Shown here: positions 1-9,475 of the stretch, piece by piece
How positions within the stretch are numbered: position 1 is the first letter of the stretch
Layout: each line of letters opens with the position of its first letter
DNA from: Andalucia godoyi
Taxonomy: Eukaryota; Discoba; Jakobea; Jakobida; Andaluciidae
Length of the DNA: 64,000 bases
Assembly (NCBI GenBank): GCA_009859145.1
Contig: VRVR01000040.1
Coordinates: 1 to 64,000, forward strand
Direction of reading: 5' to 3'
Notes under the pieces: generated by a model
What the model was told of the DNA's origin: nothing
Databases searched by the model: none
Seen by the model: only the letters and a program-made list of their open reading frames with translations
Program-made: the position numbers and the translations under genes

Positions 1-34
1 AAGTATTTGGACACCATTTGGAGGAAATCCAGCT

Positions 35-454
35 TCAGAAGGGGCATATTCTTCTGCACTCTGTACGATACATAGTGGTGCAGCCGCTTCTCTTCGTCCG
101 GGCAGAGAGCAGCAGGCCGTCCTTGCAAAGATCCCGGAAGCGCTGCACCAGTTCATCGACATGGATCTCCTCAAAGAGGCCGTTTCCTTCTTTGGGCCGT
201 TCCGCTTCCGTTGTCACGACAGGATGAAAGGCTTGAGGCTGCCTACCTTGCGTTTCCATAAACACGCTTCGAGCACAGTCGTTGAGCTCATCGAGGATCA
301 CATCGTAATAGATACCAACGTATTTGCGCACGGTTCGTTCAGGAGATTGCAGATCTTTGTACTTGACACCGTTAATGATACGCGCAAGGACGTCTTTCGT
401 GAGCTGCGCGTCCGAATTCGCTGTTCTTCCGGTAGAGGATCGTTTTTTGACCAT
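35..454 (-). CDS. Small unknown protein, 139 aa
   Basis: I do not recognise this protein. The open frame has its first ATG at 454; the frame stays open upstream to about 505, but only with a TTG, so 454 is the chosen start. The N-terminus is basic (MVKKRSSTGR), followed by a mixed alpha-helical region rich in charged residues. It ends in a short Cys/Arg-rich tail at a TGA (35-37). The tail could be read-through into an unrecognised intron, so the C-terminus is less certain than the N-terminus. It is divergently arranged with the C2-domain gene at 954, sharing about 500 bp of upstream sequence. No signal peptide or membrane segment is visible. The length and the lack of in-frame stops support a gene but give no function. 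Confidence 0.45.
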   Translation of the reverse strand: MVKKRSSTGRTANSDAQLTKDVLARIINGVKYKDLQSPERTVRKYVGIYYDVILDELNDCARSVFMETQGRQPQAFHPVVTTEAERPKEGNGLFEEIHVDELVQRFRDLCKDGLLLSARTKRSGCTTMYRTECRRICPF

Positions 455-953
455 TCTGATTGGTTTTGATGAAAAACGAACGGAAGAAAGAAGAAAGCGC
501 GCCAAAACATTTTCAGCAAAAAACCGGCAAGAATACCTGCCTCTTAATTAAATTTCGACCATTTTGCAGTGCTGATAACAATACAATGAAACATTATCAG
601 AAGAAAAAATTTAATTACCAAACGCATGAAGCTCGCTGCGCTGAACACGAATTTGAAAAAAAAAAATCGGATGGTTGGACCCGGCATGACGAGTGCGAAA
701 GAACCAGCAAGAATACCTGCCTTTACGATATGGCGTTCTTCCGCTGGACTACAGCAGCTTTCTGTTCTCTTGTTTCACGTTCGGCAGTTTGAGATGGAGC
801 ACCCTTTGACTCCTCATCCGTTGCGTTGGTGTCCTCTTCTTGTCTTTTCTTCTCAGAGTAATGTAAATACGCCCAGAACAAAAGGATTTAAATAGATTAA
901 TTGGTGCATTCCCCCCCCCCCACGCCCAATACACGAAAAATTCGAAGTCCACA
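455..953. promoter_or_regulatory. Divergent intergenic region, 499 bp
   Basis: This is the shared upstream region of the minus-strand gene ending at 454 and the C2-domain gene starting at 954. It holds AT-rich blocks (around 545-625 and 650-665) and a run of about 11 C residues near 910, just before the C2 gene. The stretch CAAGAATACCTGCCT occurs twice, around 528 and 708. No conserved gene is visible. Confidence 0.35.
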
Positions 954-3900
954 ATGTCTCGTTCAGAGTCTTCCATGTCAAGCGTAAAGTACGCCAGAGG
1001 CCGGATCCGTGTTTGTGTCATTGAGGCATCCAACGTCATCCCGTTCGGTTCACTCCAGCCATGTCTCGATGAGCTAACGTTTCATCTTTCTTCGACTGTC
1101 GAAGACCAGAAGAAAAGGCTCTCACACCATTCTGGCTGTTTTGTGGAAGTTTCCTTGGAAGGTGAATCTGTCTTTACACAGACTAGGATGGAGTTGGATC
1201 CGAAGTGGGATGAGCATTTTCACTTTCCGTTTTCGGATCCAGATGCTTCCATCAAGATTATGATCTGGGATGCTGTGCAAGATACGAAGATGCTCGGTTC
1301 CGTGACTATTCCGGTTAAGTCTCTAGTTCCCGACATGACATTGGATTCCTGGCACTCGATTGCTGCATCTTCTGCAGACGAAAAAAAATGCTCGAGCATA
1401 CCGGGACGTATACGGCTTTCTCTGACCCTCCACGTGCGGAAAGCGTCGCATTCGAAAACACTGAAAGCAATCCTCGAGTCGGTGGGTGCGGAACAGGAAA
1501 TGGAGCAAAAGGAGGAAGTTTTGGTGGATCCTTTCGCAAGGTCGGTGAAAAAGACGGAAGAGGAGATCCTGATTGAGAAAGTCGAACAAAAGCTCATGGC
1601 GTACAGGACTGAGCAACTGATTCGCAGTATCGAGTCTGGGCAGCACGTCATGAAATGCTCCGTCGACGACTCGAGGTTCCAGGTAGCCCTCAAAGTTCTG
1701 AAAAAGAAACTGGCAGTTGCGAAATCTCGGAAGGACATTGGCGTGGCCAACTTGTTGCACCACACTTTGGTGCGGCTTTGCAGAAATGTTTGCCAAACAA
1801 AGTATGCTATCCTGTTTTATGACTATTGTCGTGTGCGCGAACTCCTGGAGACGGATTGTGTCCGGATGTTCAACGCACTTCACAATTACTTTGATGAGCG
1901 GATGACAGTCATTCAGGGAGAGCGATCGAAGATAGAGAAACGACTGGATCGTTGGCAGAAACTGCAGATGGATGCGCTTTATGTGCAACGGAATCAAAGA
2001 CTCGAGGACTGGAAATCTGAGCCATTATTCAAGCATATGATCGAAGAAAGCACGGAAAATGCAGTCCAGCAGGCATTGTTCAATCATCAATCAGTGAATT
2101 CACCGGCGTCGTCTCCAAATGCGAAGGCGGAAATGGATCCTCATCTCGCCATGATTTGCGCTTCACAGCCAGGATTCAAAGAGGAATTGCATCGGCGACA
2201 ACAGGAGTGGACAATCCGACTGTACGAAATTTTTCGGGGTCGCGAGGAAATTCTTCTGCGCATTCAAGCTGCTGCTCGACGAGATCTTGACAGAGAGCTC
2301 ACGAGTGATGCTGAGCAGGTGCGGTATGAAAGGCGTGTGGCAGAGTCAGAACTGATCAAGCATTACGAAATTCGCATGCTGAAGCTGCAGAAAGTTGGAT
2401 CAATGAAAATGTTGGAAATTGATCACTGGATGCAAATTTATATTGGGGAGCAGCCTTCCAAATGGGTTCCCCCAAATTCCTTTGATTCTGTGAACACACT
2501 GGCGCCCATGCTGCAACGAAGATTCGGCTTGTTCTCCGAAGCTGTTACGGAAGGACAACAGTCATTCCTTTCCATGTCCTGCGCTCCCTCCGCGCTCTCC
2601 AGCATGTACAGTGTATCTGCGCTCGAAAAGTCCGAAGGATCGAGTTCTTCCTGGGGTCCAGAGATTCTGGCTTCTGATGAAAAAGAGGAGACAGCGTCAG
2701 TGAGATCGTCCTCCACTCTGGCAACAGCATCCGCAGACAATCCCGACAATCTGATGTCCTTCATGCGAGCAAACGGAGATTCAGCAAACCGATCTCTGTT
2801 GACGCTCATTCCAGTTTTTGAAAGCATGAACATGACTGCAGGGCTGGAAGACTGTCTTAAATCAGCAGACGGCACAAGCACGGCACAGCCCAGCGGCGAC
2901 TGCTTTGCATTTGAGCTCATGAAAAAGCACTGCAGAACCTCCAAATCGAAGCTACTGCGTGCTGCAGATCTCAAACTGAAGTCCAGCACTGCTGTTGCTG
3001 ATTATTCAGCAGACAGCGCTTGTGAGCTGTTCCACGAAAAGAACCCAAATTCCCCAGACTCTCTGGTCCCGTACATGGAGATCGTGTGGGCAGACACAGA
3101 TGTCAAAGACTCTTCCTCGCGACTGTATGACAAAACATCATCATCAGTCACTGGCAGTCTTACGAACCCAAGAGAGAAATTGCTGCAAATGGCAGGGATT
3201 GCAGTTCGCAATCCGCTGAAGAAACAATGCCTCAACATGCAGCTGTTGATGGTGATGGACGGCATTGAACACGATGTATTCCGACATTTTCTCGAAATGA
3301 TGCAGAGTGCACCGTCGTCATCCTCACCAAATGGCTCAGCTCTTTGTGATCCATCGTCAACTGCCGATTCCGTCACAGAATCCATCACCTCTTCTTCGGG
3401 AATTTCGTCAGCGGGTGATGTCCCTACTGGTCTTATCGCGGATGCGCCGCAAATGCCTGGCCGGTTTCTGATTAACCGATTTCCCACGCCAGATACCAGT
3501 CTTCTTCGACCAGACTTCCTCCCAGCAGCGCTTTCCGGTGTGCGAAGACTGGCGTTTGAATTCTCCGGCGTTTCGAATGAGCAATCTGGCGAAAAGCAGG
3601 TTCTCAACCACACCGTGGAAGAAACAAACCTGCTGTTGGCATCAAAGGGCTTACGCAGCCATACGAGAGCTGCATCCGTTGCAGAATTGTATGCGGAACG
3701 ATCAGCATCCACCGATCTGGAGCAGCAGATGAAACAGAGAGCCTCTCCTGAAAAAAATCGCATTCCTCGAAGGCAGCTCAAAGTGGATTCACTGTCCTAC
3801 AAATACATGGTGTCGAAGAAAGGAGAGGCCTTCAAGGACGCAACTGCGGTGAATATCAAAGAGGAAATGCGGCAACGGGCCGCACAAGCCTCTGTCGACA

Positions 3901-4178
3901 ATAAGAAGCTTCTGCAAGATCGAGCTCGAGTGAGAAAAGAGTTCGAAGAAAACGAGAAGCAGGCAATGAAGGAGCGAGAGCTGCAGCAAAAACGTGCACA
4001 AGAGTTTTTGTTGATTGCGCAAAGACAGAGAGAGATAGAGGAGCGTCTTCGTGGACTACACACCAGCTCTGCAGGGACCACGGGTTCCAAAGGGCAGAGA
4101 GTTACGACGAATGCGGCGGCGGTGTCAAAAGATACGAAGACAGCGAGAAAGCCGCGGTTTGTTCCGGTGGACGAGTAA
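954..4178 (+). CDS. C2-domain protein with coiled-coil tail, 1074 aa
   Basis: The N-terminal ~165 residues look like a C2 domain: a beta-rich stretch starting GRIRVCVIEASNV, then FVEVSLEG, a DPKWDEHFHF strand-loop typical of C2 folds, and IKIMIWDAVQDTKMLGSVTIP. C2 domains bind phospholipids, often with calcium, so a membrane-associated or trafficking role is plausible. The middle (about 190-530) is mostly helical and charged. Residues ~530-930 are Ser-rich and probably disordered. The last ~100 residues are a Glu/Arg/Gln-rich coiled coil followed by a basic tail. I cannot assign it to a named family. The ATG at 954 is the first in the frame, and no intron is evident. The stop codon lies two bases before a repeat element that begins at 4181, so the transcript probably ends inside that element. 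Confidence 0.7.
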   Translation: MSRSESSMSSVKYARGRIRVCVIEASNVIPFGSLQPCLDELTFHLSSTVEDQKKRLSHHSGCFVEVSLEGESVFTQTRMELDPKWDEHFHFPFSDPDASIKIMIWDAVQDTKMLGSVTIPVKSLVPDMTLDSWHSIAASSADEKKCSSIPGRIRLSLTLHVRKASHSKTLKAILESVGAEQEMEQKEEVLVDPFARSVKKTEEEILIEKVEQKLMAYRTEQLIRSIESGQHVMKCSVDDSRFQVALKVLKKKLAVAKSRKDIGVANLLHHTLVRLCRNVCQTKYAILFYDYCRVRELLETDCVRMFNALHNYFDERMTVIQGERSKIEKRLDRWQKLQMDALYVQRNQRLEDWKSEPLFKHMIEESTENAVQQALFNHQSVNSPASSPNAKAEMDPHLAMICASQPGFKEELHRRQQEWTIRLYEIFRGREEILLRIQAAARRDLDRELTSDAEQVRYERRVAESELIKHYEIRMLKLQKVGSMKMLEIDHWMQIYIGEQPSKWVPPNSFDSVNTLAPMLQRRFGLFSEAVTEGQQSFLSMSCAPSALSSMYSVSALEKSEGSSSSWGPEILASDEKEETASVRSSSTLATASADNPDNLMSFMRANGDSANRSLLTLIPVFESMNMTAGLEDCLKSADGTSTAQPSGDCFAFELMKKHCRTSKSKLLRAADLKLKSSTAVADYSADSACELFHEKNPNSPDSLVPYMEIVWADTDVKDSSSRLYDKTSSSVTGSLTNPREKLLQMAGIAVRNPLKKQCLNMQLLMVMDGIEHDVFRHFLEMMQSAPSSSSPNGSALCDPSSTADSVTESITSSSGISSAGDVPTGLIADAPQMPGRFLINRFPTPDTSLLRPDFLPAALSGVRRLAFEFSGVSNEQSGEKQVLNHTVEETNLLLASKGLRSHTRAASVAELYAERSASTDLEQQMKQRASPEKNRIPRRQLKVDSLSYKYMVSKKGEAFKDATAVNIKEEMRQRAAQASVDNKKLLQDRARVRKEFEENEKQAMKERELQQKRAQEFLLIAQRQREIEERLRGLHTSSAGTTGSKGQRVTTNAAAVSKDTKTARKPRFVPVDE

Positions 4179-4180
4179 TA

Positions 4181-4692
4181 TACCGTTGAATAATGACACG
4201 TCACTGTCATGCATACGGAAGGAAAGTATACATAAACAGACACGATCAATACCGGCCGACGCTAGCACGTTTGTTTCACAGGGGAATTCGTGCTTACGCG
4301 TAGCCATCTATCATTCGTTCAGCGCACTGCCTAGAAGCGAACTTCCAAGACGCGATCTCCAGTCCCCAGCACGCAAGGTAGCCAACCCCAAGCAGAAGCC
4401 TCAGGGACCGTCTCTTGCAGAACTCGTGGTTTTCTGCTACGATGCACCAGGCGCAGTCGCAGTCGCAGTCGCAAAACCCCACCGTCTTCCTGCCGCCTCT
4501 TCCTCTCGTAGCTCCAGGTGCATCAATCGCGCTACAACTGAGGACACGAAAAGCGCCTGCTGCTAGGGCCGTCAGAGTCAAAACGCCGCGAGGCGTGTTG
4601 GGGCCTGCCCCCTTCCCGGCAACGGGATGCAAGATTGAATATGCATGTCTATTCGCAGATATGCATGTTCAGTGTATATAATGTAGGCGTTG
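4181..4692 (+). mobile_element. Dispersed element copy 1, two-ended, internally deleted
   Basis: The left terminus TACCGTTGAATAAT starts two bases after the C2 gene's stop codon. The first ~120 bp (4187-4305) match copy 2 (24,454-24,847, opposite strand) at roughly 85-90% by eye and also contain the 53-bp copy 3 (50,474-50,526). A second shared block is the GC-rich stretch around 4488-4522. The right-end block ATGCATGTTCAGTGTATATAATGTAGGCG (about 4661-4690) is also shared with copy 2. Between these, 4577-4625 resembles the tail of the Fanzor relic at 15.8 kb. No intact frame is present. It is best explained as a deletion derivative of a larger element, possibly one that encoded a Fanzor nuclease. 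No target-site duplication could be identified. Confidence 0.65.
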
Positions 4693-4837
4693 GGCATTGA
4701 GATCTGTCGCGAAGAAAAGCAAAGGAAAAATTAAAAAAGGAAAAACAAATCGTTTAATAAGAAGAAGAAGAACAACAACAACAACCCCACCCCTCCACCC
4801 ATGGTTTTGCCATGCAACAATACGGAAGCGCGCAACC
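4693..4837. other. 3' flank between element copy 1 and SF3B3-like gene
   Basis: This short AT- and A-rich stretch has GAA/AAC tracts around 4755-4790. It is presumably the 3' untranslated region of the minus-strand gene ending at 4838. No gene is visible. Confidence 0.4.
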
Positions 4838-7800
4838 TCATTGGTCAGTCAATCTGCAGAAGCTCTTCACAAACTGTACTTCAGAATCTGTGAGGCCGTC
4901 AAACATAAACTCTCTTGCATCCTGTCCGCAGCCCCACACATGCACAATCCAATCGCAAAAGACGGAGGCTTTCCGTTTCAACATTCGCCCGGTAGACAGC
5001 GAAGCTGATCTTGGACCAAACGATGGATACAGGAACTCCAAACAACGATACTCAATTTTCTCCAGCAATTCGACATGCTGCAGGGATGGAATGCACTTTC
5101 CAGCAATCAACGACCCAGTCTCTGTACCGATATGAATTCTGCCATCGTACGGTGCAAATGAAACGGATGAAACAAAGGAGGAAGACAAGAATACTTGCGA
5201 AACGACCGACATTGGCTCATCAACGGCATTGAAAGAACACTTGACTACAAACACAGATCCTGTGCCGTCCACGACAAAAACTGAATCCTCGGCAATTGCT
5301 ACGCAAGAAACGATTTGCTTAGAAAAACCTGAAGAAACATGCCGGCCGCGAAGCACAAATGCTGAAAACTCCGCAGAATACGTAAACGTATGCAGGCCGT
5401 CCGCGGTTGTTCCACAAAACAAGGTCGATCCAAAACAAGACAAACACGTGATTTTGGAAGGAACCGCAGACTGCGTCCTGGAACTAAGCAGCAGAGAATG
5501 GTTTTCTGGGCGGACATGAAATAGCAAAATATCGGTGCCGACAGAGGCAAGCAAGTGATTTTCTGACCACGCGCAAAGGTTTTCGATGGGAAATCGCGAA
5601 TGAGGAAGCCGAAATGTCAACTTATCGGACTGCACAAGAGACGGTATGATCGCTGGGGACAAGGGGGCATCCGCCACAACACTATGTGCTGTCTCAGAAC
5701 AGGACATCACTAAAATGCGCAGATAAGATACAACTGCAGGCTGGTGCGGAATAGGAACCGTTGATGACGGGGCGCTCGACGGACTCTGCGCAGTCGACAG
5801 AATTACTGGCGCAGAGATGGGGACAAAATGAGCAGCAGAGGACACCGCAACAGCATGACTTCCAAGTCGTACACAAGAGACAACTCGTTCAGAATCCCCA
5901 AAATCTCGATACGAAGAAATCATTCGAAGGTCTCCATCGAGCACGCATGCAAACGGAGTGAGATTTGAAAAATCGGGAATCGGGGAGGCATTGGAATGCT
6001 GGAGAATGCTCGTCGCCTTGGCATCTTCTGCATGGGCTTCCTTTGCTTCATCGTCGTCGAGATGCTCCGAAGATCCAAAGGACGGCTTCGATGCCCGTCG
6101 ACCAACATTCGAACCACTGGCTGCTGAGTGGGCAACAGGAGCTACAGAAGGCATAGCAGATGCCGTATGATAGAATGGCGGATTCTGAATCACAACAATT
6201 GGAGCTCGAAATACAGGAATATCCACTACTGGAAGCATCGGACGCTGCCCAGATGCGCGAAGCAAATGGATGGAAGGATGGACGGAAAGTACCTCGGCTC
6301 CGATAACCTGCCCGCCAATACGGGTTCCATCAACAGAAAATTCCGTCAATTTGCTGGGCAGTTGAAAAACGGACAAAACAGAATTCCCGTTCCCGACAAC
6401 CACGCCGTCTGTAACAGACGAGGACAAGCTGAAAGAAGGAGACATACAGGATATATCCCCATTCAAGCGAACAGACCGCACGGCACACGACTGTCCATTT
6501 GCGTCATCAACAAAAATAACATTCGATGCATGCACCATGTTGCCATCTTTTTCTCCAACAAATGCGACAACGAAGCTCTCGCTCTCGGGACCAAAGTCTA
6601 TGGGTGACAGTCGAACGAAGCTCGAAGAAAGATCACTTGATTCCAAGAAGAGTCGTAGTCTAGACCATGAGCATGTCGACGGTGTGTACGCGTACACTCC
6701 GTCCCCCCATAAAGAGACAATTATCGTATCATCAGAAAGCCTGTTCATAAAGGATTTCTTCACGACAGTATCCCGAGACGTTGGAATGGAAGAACCCGGA
6801 CCCGACGTCTGTATTCCCTTTTTGCCCTGAATTACCGTATGGACGCTTCCATTCGCACACAGTACAATTGCAGACGCCGACAGTGCACAGATGGAAGAGA
6901 TATCAACACCAAACGACAAGCTTCCCTTCTCGACAATCCGATCCTCAACATGCAAGCAAACAACGTCTCCATCGCCAACATCCAAGAACAAATAACGTCC
7001 GCACATCGACACAGATCGGATAACTTTCTTCCCACCAACATTGTACTCAGATATAACAGCTCGAGAAGAACTGGAAATCAACAAAACACCTTGCGAATGA
7101 ACGAAAGCAACGGTGGATTCTGCAGAGTTAAAGTGCACAAATAGCGTGATGAAATTTCGTAATTCTGGGAATGCCTCAGAGTCGTAGAAGGTCCCCTGAG
7201 AGTCGAGATCCAAAATAACAGTTCTGGAATCAAAACCCATGATCACAGTACGCAAACTGGAGACGGAAGAAGGGACCACAAAAATGCTGTGCAACTGCCC
7301 AAAGGTAGCAGAAACAGATTGCTGCGAGATCAAAAGAGGAGAAATTCCCGGGCGTATGACATGAAGAGAATCACTGCCGGACGCACTGATGAGTGATCTA
7401 TTTAGCAAAGCCGAATTCTCTACGGATTTTGGCGACACACTGGATTGTTGTGGCCGGTTTGACACCAGTGAAGGCGACAGTGCCAACAAAGGTCCACGCA
7501 CAGAATGCTCACAACGCAAAAGAAAGTTTGCAAGAGGGTTTTCCCCATTCGGTTGCATTGGAAAAAGCAGCCCAGATCCCCGACGGCTGAAATCCCCTTG
7601 AAGAACGCCATCAGGGGAAGAAGAAAACTCCTTTTCTTTTCCAATGTCCACGATCGAGAACAAGCAATCCGCCAAAGATGGACAGTAAAAAGAATGGCCC
7701 GGTGATCTGCCATGTCCATACGGCTTGTGAAAACCAGCAAGAAAGAGAAAATTCGGTTGGATGAAGCTGACATTCGGAGCATACCGAAATGCAGACATTG

Positions 7801-9127
7801 ACGGCAAAAATCTACCCTTCTTGGCAAGCGAATCGGACTCCGCTCCATCAACGAATTGCGAATAGTCGAACCACTCGAATGTCATCCGCTCATCCAAGCC
7901 GATTCCCATGATATTGTGTGCAGCTTGAGGAATAGTGTCGACATACGACGTCAGCATCCGATCTGTCAAGCAAACTCGGAAAATGTCTCCAGTCGAACCA
8001 TCTCCTACCATGAGGTAACTGGTGCTGTTCGTCTTCACGACGAAAGAAAAGCTCAAATCAATCGAACATATTCGCTCCAACCTGCTGAAAAATCTCCAAA
8101 GCAGGGAGTCATCTTTGAAAGATTGCTTGAGAGGATTCGACAGTTCTTCTTGACGGTACTTTTCGAGATCCTTCAGCATTTGCGGATTGTCAAATGCGGC
8201 TCTCCACGACGGAAGATCCAATGTTTTCCGATACTGTCGAACTTCCATCGTCCTGAAGATCATCTCAGGAAACACTCCACCATATTTCAAACACAACTGC
8301 TGCATCATGCAGTACGACTGTCCCTGGTAAGGCGTCCACGTGGGGCACCGAGGCGATTTGCACTGGTGCATCAAGTTAAGAAGACCATCATCATTGACAG
8401 AGAAGGACTGTATGAAAGAACCCCCAAAGACAACAACATTGTCTCCGAGTACTTGCGCAAAAGACACGGAGTCTTGCACAAGGCATCGATGAGACTGCGT
8501 CAGAGACCACTTCTCGCTCTTTTGTGGAATGCAAAACGATACCAATTCCTTGGTGGTCGACGAGTTCAGATGGGAGACAAGGGCAACTGCATGCCCAGAG
8601 ACGTGAACAATGGACATAAACTCAATGTCGGAAGGAGAACCAAAAAATACGTCGGAAAAGCTCGCCCGGGAAGCAACCCCTCTATCAAATCTGTCATTCG
8701 CCAACTGGCATGTGAAGGTCCACCGAAGGCTGTTGTCAATGACGATCATTCGGTCAGAAAACACGTAGCACTGCTGCTCGAAGGACTCACAGGGGCCTGA
8801 AGAAACAAAAATAGAGTCTAGTAACCGAATGGATGCCAAGTCGTCGATCAGATCGAATGCGAACAACACTAGATACCCGGAAGAGAGAAACACGAGCAGA
8901 CGATTACCGACACAATGGACTGAGATTGCTGGCGACGGAAGCGGGTGTTTCAGAACAGTTCTGAAATCCACTTGTTGGCTCTCTTGAATTCTCGATATTT
9001 CACACAGCTCCAGAATGTTCGTCCGCACAAGAACCGCCTGTTGAAAAGCGGAATCTGGATTTGTAAACTTCCCAACACACATACAAGACACTCTTGCATT
9101 GGGGAGGACGGTCTGGAAAGCAAGCAT
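4838..9127 (-). CDS. SF3B3/DDB1/CPSF1-family beta-propeller protein, 1429 aa
   Basis: This is a large, almost entirely beta-strand protein with the architecture of the MMS1_N/CPSF_A family (SF3B3, DDB1, CPSF160), which are triple beta-propeller scaffolds. Landmarks are an N-terminal propeller opening with an ILEL strand, and a central GDGSTGDIFRVCLT...YVDTIP that matches the SF3B3 block 'GDIF...YFDTVP'. Then comes SLHVIRPG, equivalent to the family's 'SLRVLRHG', and a C-terminal propeller ending with GRIHIGTETGSLI. SF3B3 is a subunit of the U2 snRNP SF3b complex, and this gene resembles SF3B3 most. However, it is about 200 residues longer than usual and strongly diverged, so DDB1 or CPSF160 cannot be excluded. 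The frame extends to 9265 only through a GTG, so the ATG at 9127 is chosen. A Ser/Asp-rich insertion (~1070-1120) lacks homology. Confidence 0.65.
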   Translation of the reverse strand: MLAFQTVLPNARVSCMCVGKFTNPDSAFQQAVLVRTNILELCEISRIQESQQVDFRTVLKHPLPSPAISVHCVGNRLLVFLSSGYLVLFAFDLIDDLASIRLLDSIFVSSGPCESFEQQCYVFSDRMIVIDNSLRWTFTCQLANDRFDRGVASRASFSDVFFGSPSDIEFMSIVHVSGHAVALVSHLNSSTTKELVSFCIPQKSEKWSLTQSHRCLVQDSVSFAQVLGDNVVVFGGSFIQSFSVNDDGLLNLMHQCKSPRCPTWTPYQGQSYCMMQQLCLKYGGVFPEMIFRTMEVRQYRKTLDLPSWRAAFDNPQMLKDLEKYRQEELSNPLKQSFKDDSLLWRFFSRLERICSIDLSFSFVVKTNSTSYLMVGDGSTGDIFRVCLTDRMLTSYVDTIPQAAHNIMGIGLDERMTFEWFDYSQFVDGAESDSLAKKGRFLPSMSAFRYAPNVSFIQPNFLFLAGFHKPYGHGRSPGHSFYCPSLADCLFSIVDIGKEKEFSSSPDGVLQGDFSRRGSGLLFPMQPNGENPLANFLLRCEHSVRGPLLALSPSLVSNRPQQSSVSPKSVENSALLNRSLISASGSDSLHVIRPGISPLLISQQSVSATFGQLHSIFVVPSSVSSLRTVIMGFDSRTVILDLDSQGTFYDSEAFPELRNFITLFVHFNSAESTVAFVHSQGVLLISSSSRAVISEYNVGGKKVIRSVSMCGRYLFLDVGDGDVVCLHVEDRIVEKGSLSFGVDISSICALSASAIVLCANGSVHTVIQGKKGIQTSGPGSSIPTSRDTVVKKSFMNRLSDDTIIVSLWGDGVYAYTPSTCSWSRLRLFLESSDLSSSFVRLSPIDFGPESESFVVAFVGEKDGNMVHASNVIFVDDANGQSCAVRSVRLNGDISCMSPSFSLSSSVTDGVVVGNGNSVLSVFQLPSKLTEFSVDGTRIGGQVIGAEVLSVHPSIHLLRASGQRPMLPVVDIPVFRAPIVVIQNPPFYHTASAMPSVAPVAHSAASGSNVGRRASKPSFGSSEHLDDDEAKEAHAEDAKATSILQHSNASPIPDFSNLTPFACVLDGDLRMISSYRDFGDSERVVSCVRLGSHAVAVSSAAHFVPISAPVILSTAQSPSSAPSSTVPIPHQPAVVSYLRILVMSCSETAHSVVADAPLSPAIIPSLVQSDKLTFRLPHSRFPIENLCAWSENHLLASVGTDILLFHVRPENHSLLLSSRTQSAVPSKITCLSCFGSTLFCGTTADGLHTFTYSAEFSAFVLRGRHVSSGFSKQIVSCVAIAEDSVFVVDGTGSVFVVKCSFNAVDEPMSVVSQVFLSSSFVSSVSFAPYDGRIHIGTETGSLIAGKCIPSLQHVELLEKIEYRCLEFLYPSFGPRSASLSTGRMLKRKASVFCDWIVHVWGCGQDAREFMFDGLTDSEVQFVKSFCRLTDQ

Positions 9128-9475
9128 GGTGAAACAGCCAAAGTGCAAACTGCGCGACCAACAGAAGCCGATGAGTGGGTGAGTTAGGAGGAGATGGGGA
9201 AAGCGAAAAACAAGGAGCAAGCAAGACGAAACAAGGAAGAAGGATTGATACCAGAACAAACACACACCTCCAACAGGGAAGAGAAAGAGGAGGAAGACTT
9301 TTCATTCCTGCGAGACCAACCAGACGGATGCATCAAGTGATACTGCCCTCACTCGGAGACAGCAGGTCGACGCGGTTACATTTATTTATTATTATTATTA
9401 TTAACATATATATATATATATATGTATTTGTTTTTAGTGGACTTGCATTCAAGGCAGTGGTTCACAAGGAAGACC
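9128..9475. promoter_or_regulatory. Divergent intergenic region with (TA)n
   Basis: This is the upstream region of both the SF3B3-like gene (minus) and the small membrane-protein gene (plus). It contains a purine-rich stretch (9180-9300), a TTA-repeat tract (about 9385-9400) and a (TA)n run at about 9404-9422. No gene is visible. Confidence 0.35.

Noticed and set aside
9422-9475. The upstream ATG at 9422 as the start of the small membrane protein
   Set aside because: The added residues come from a TA repeat and a pyrimidine tract; the ATG at 9476 fits better.
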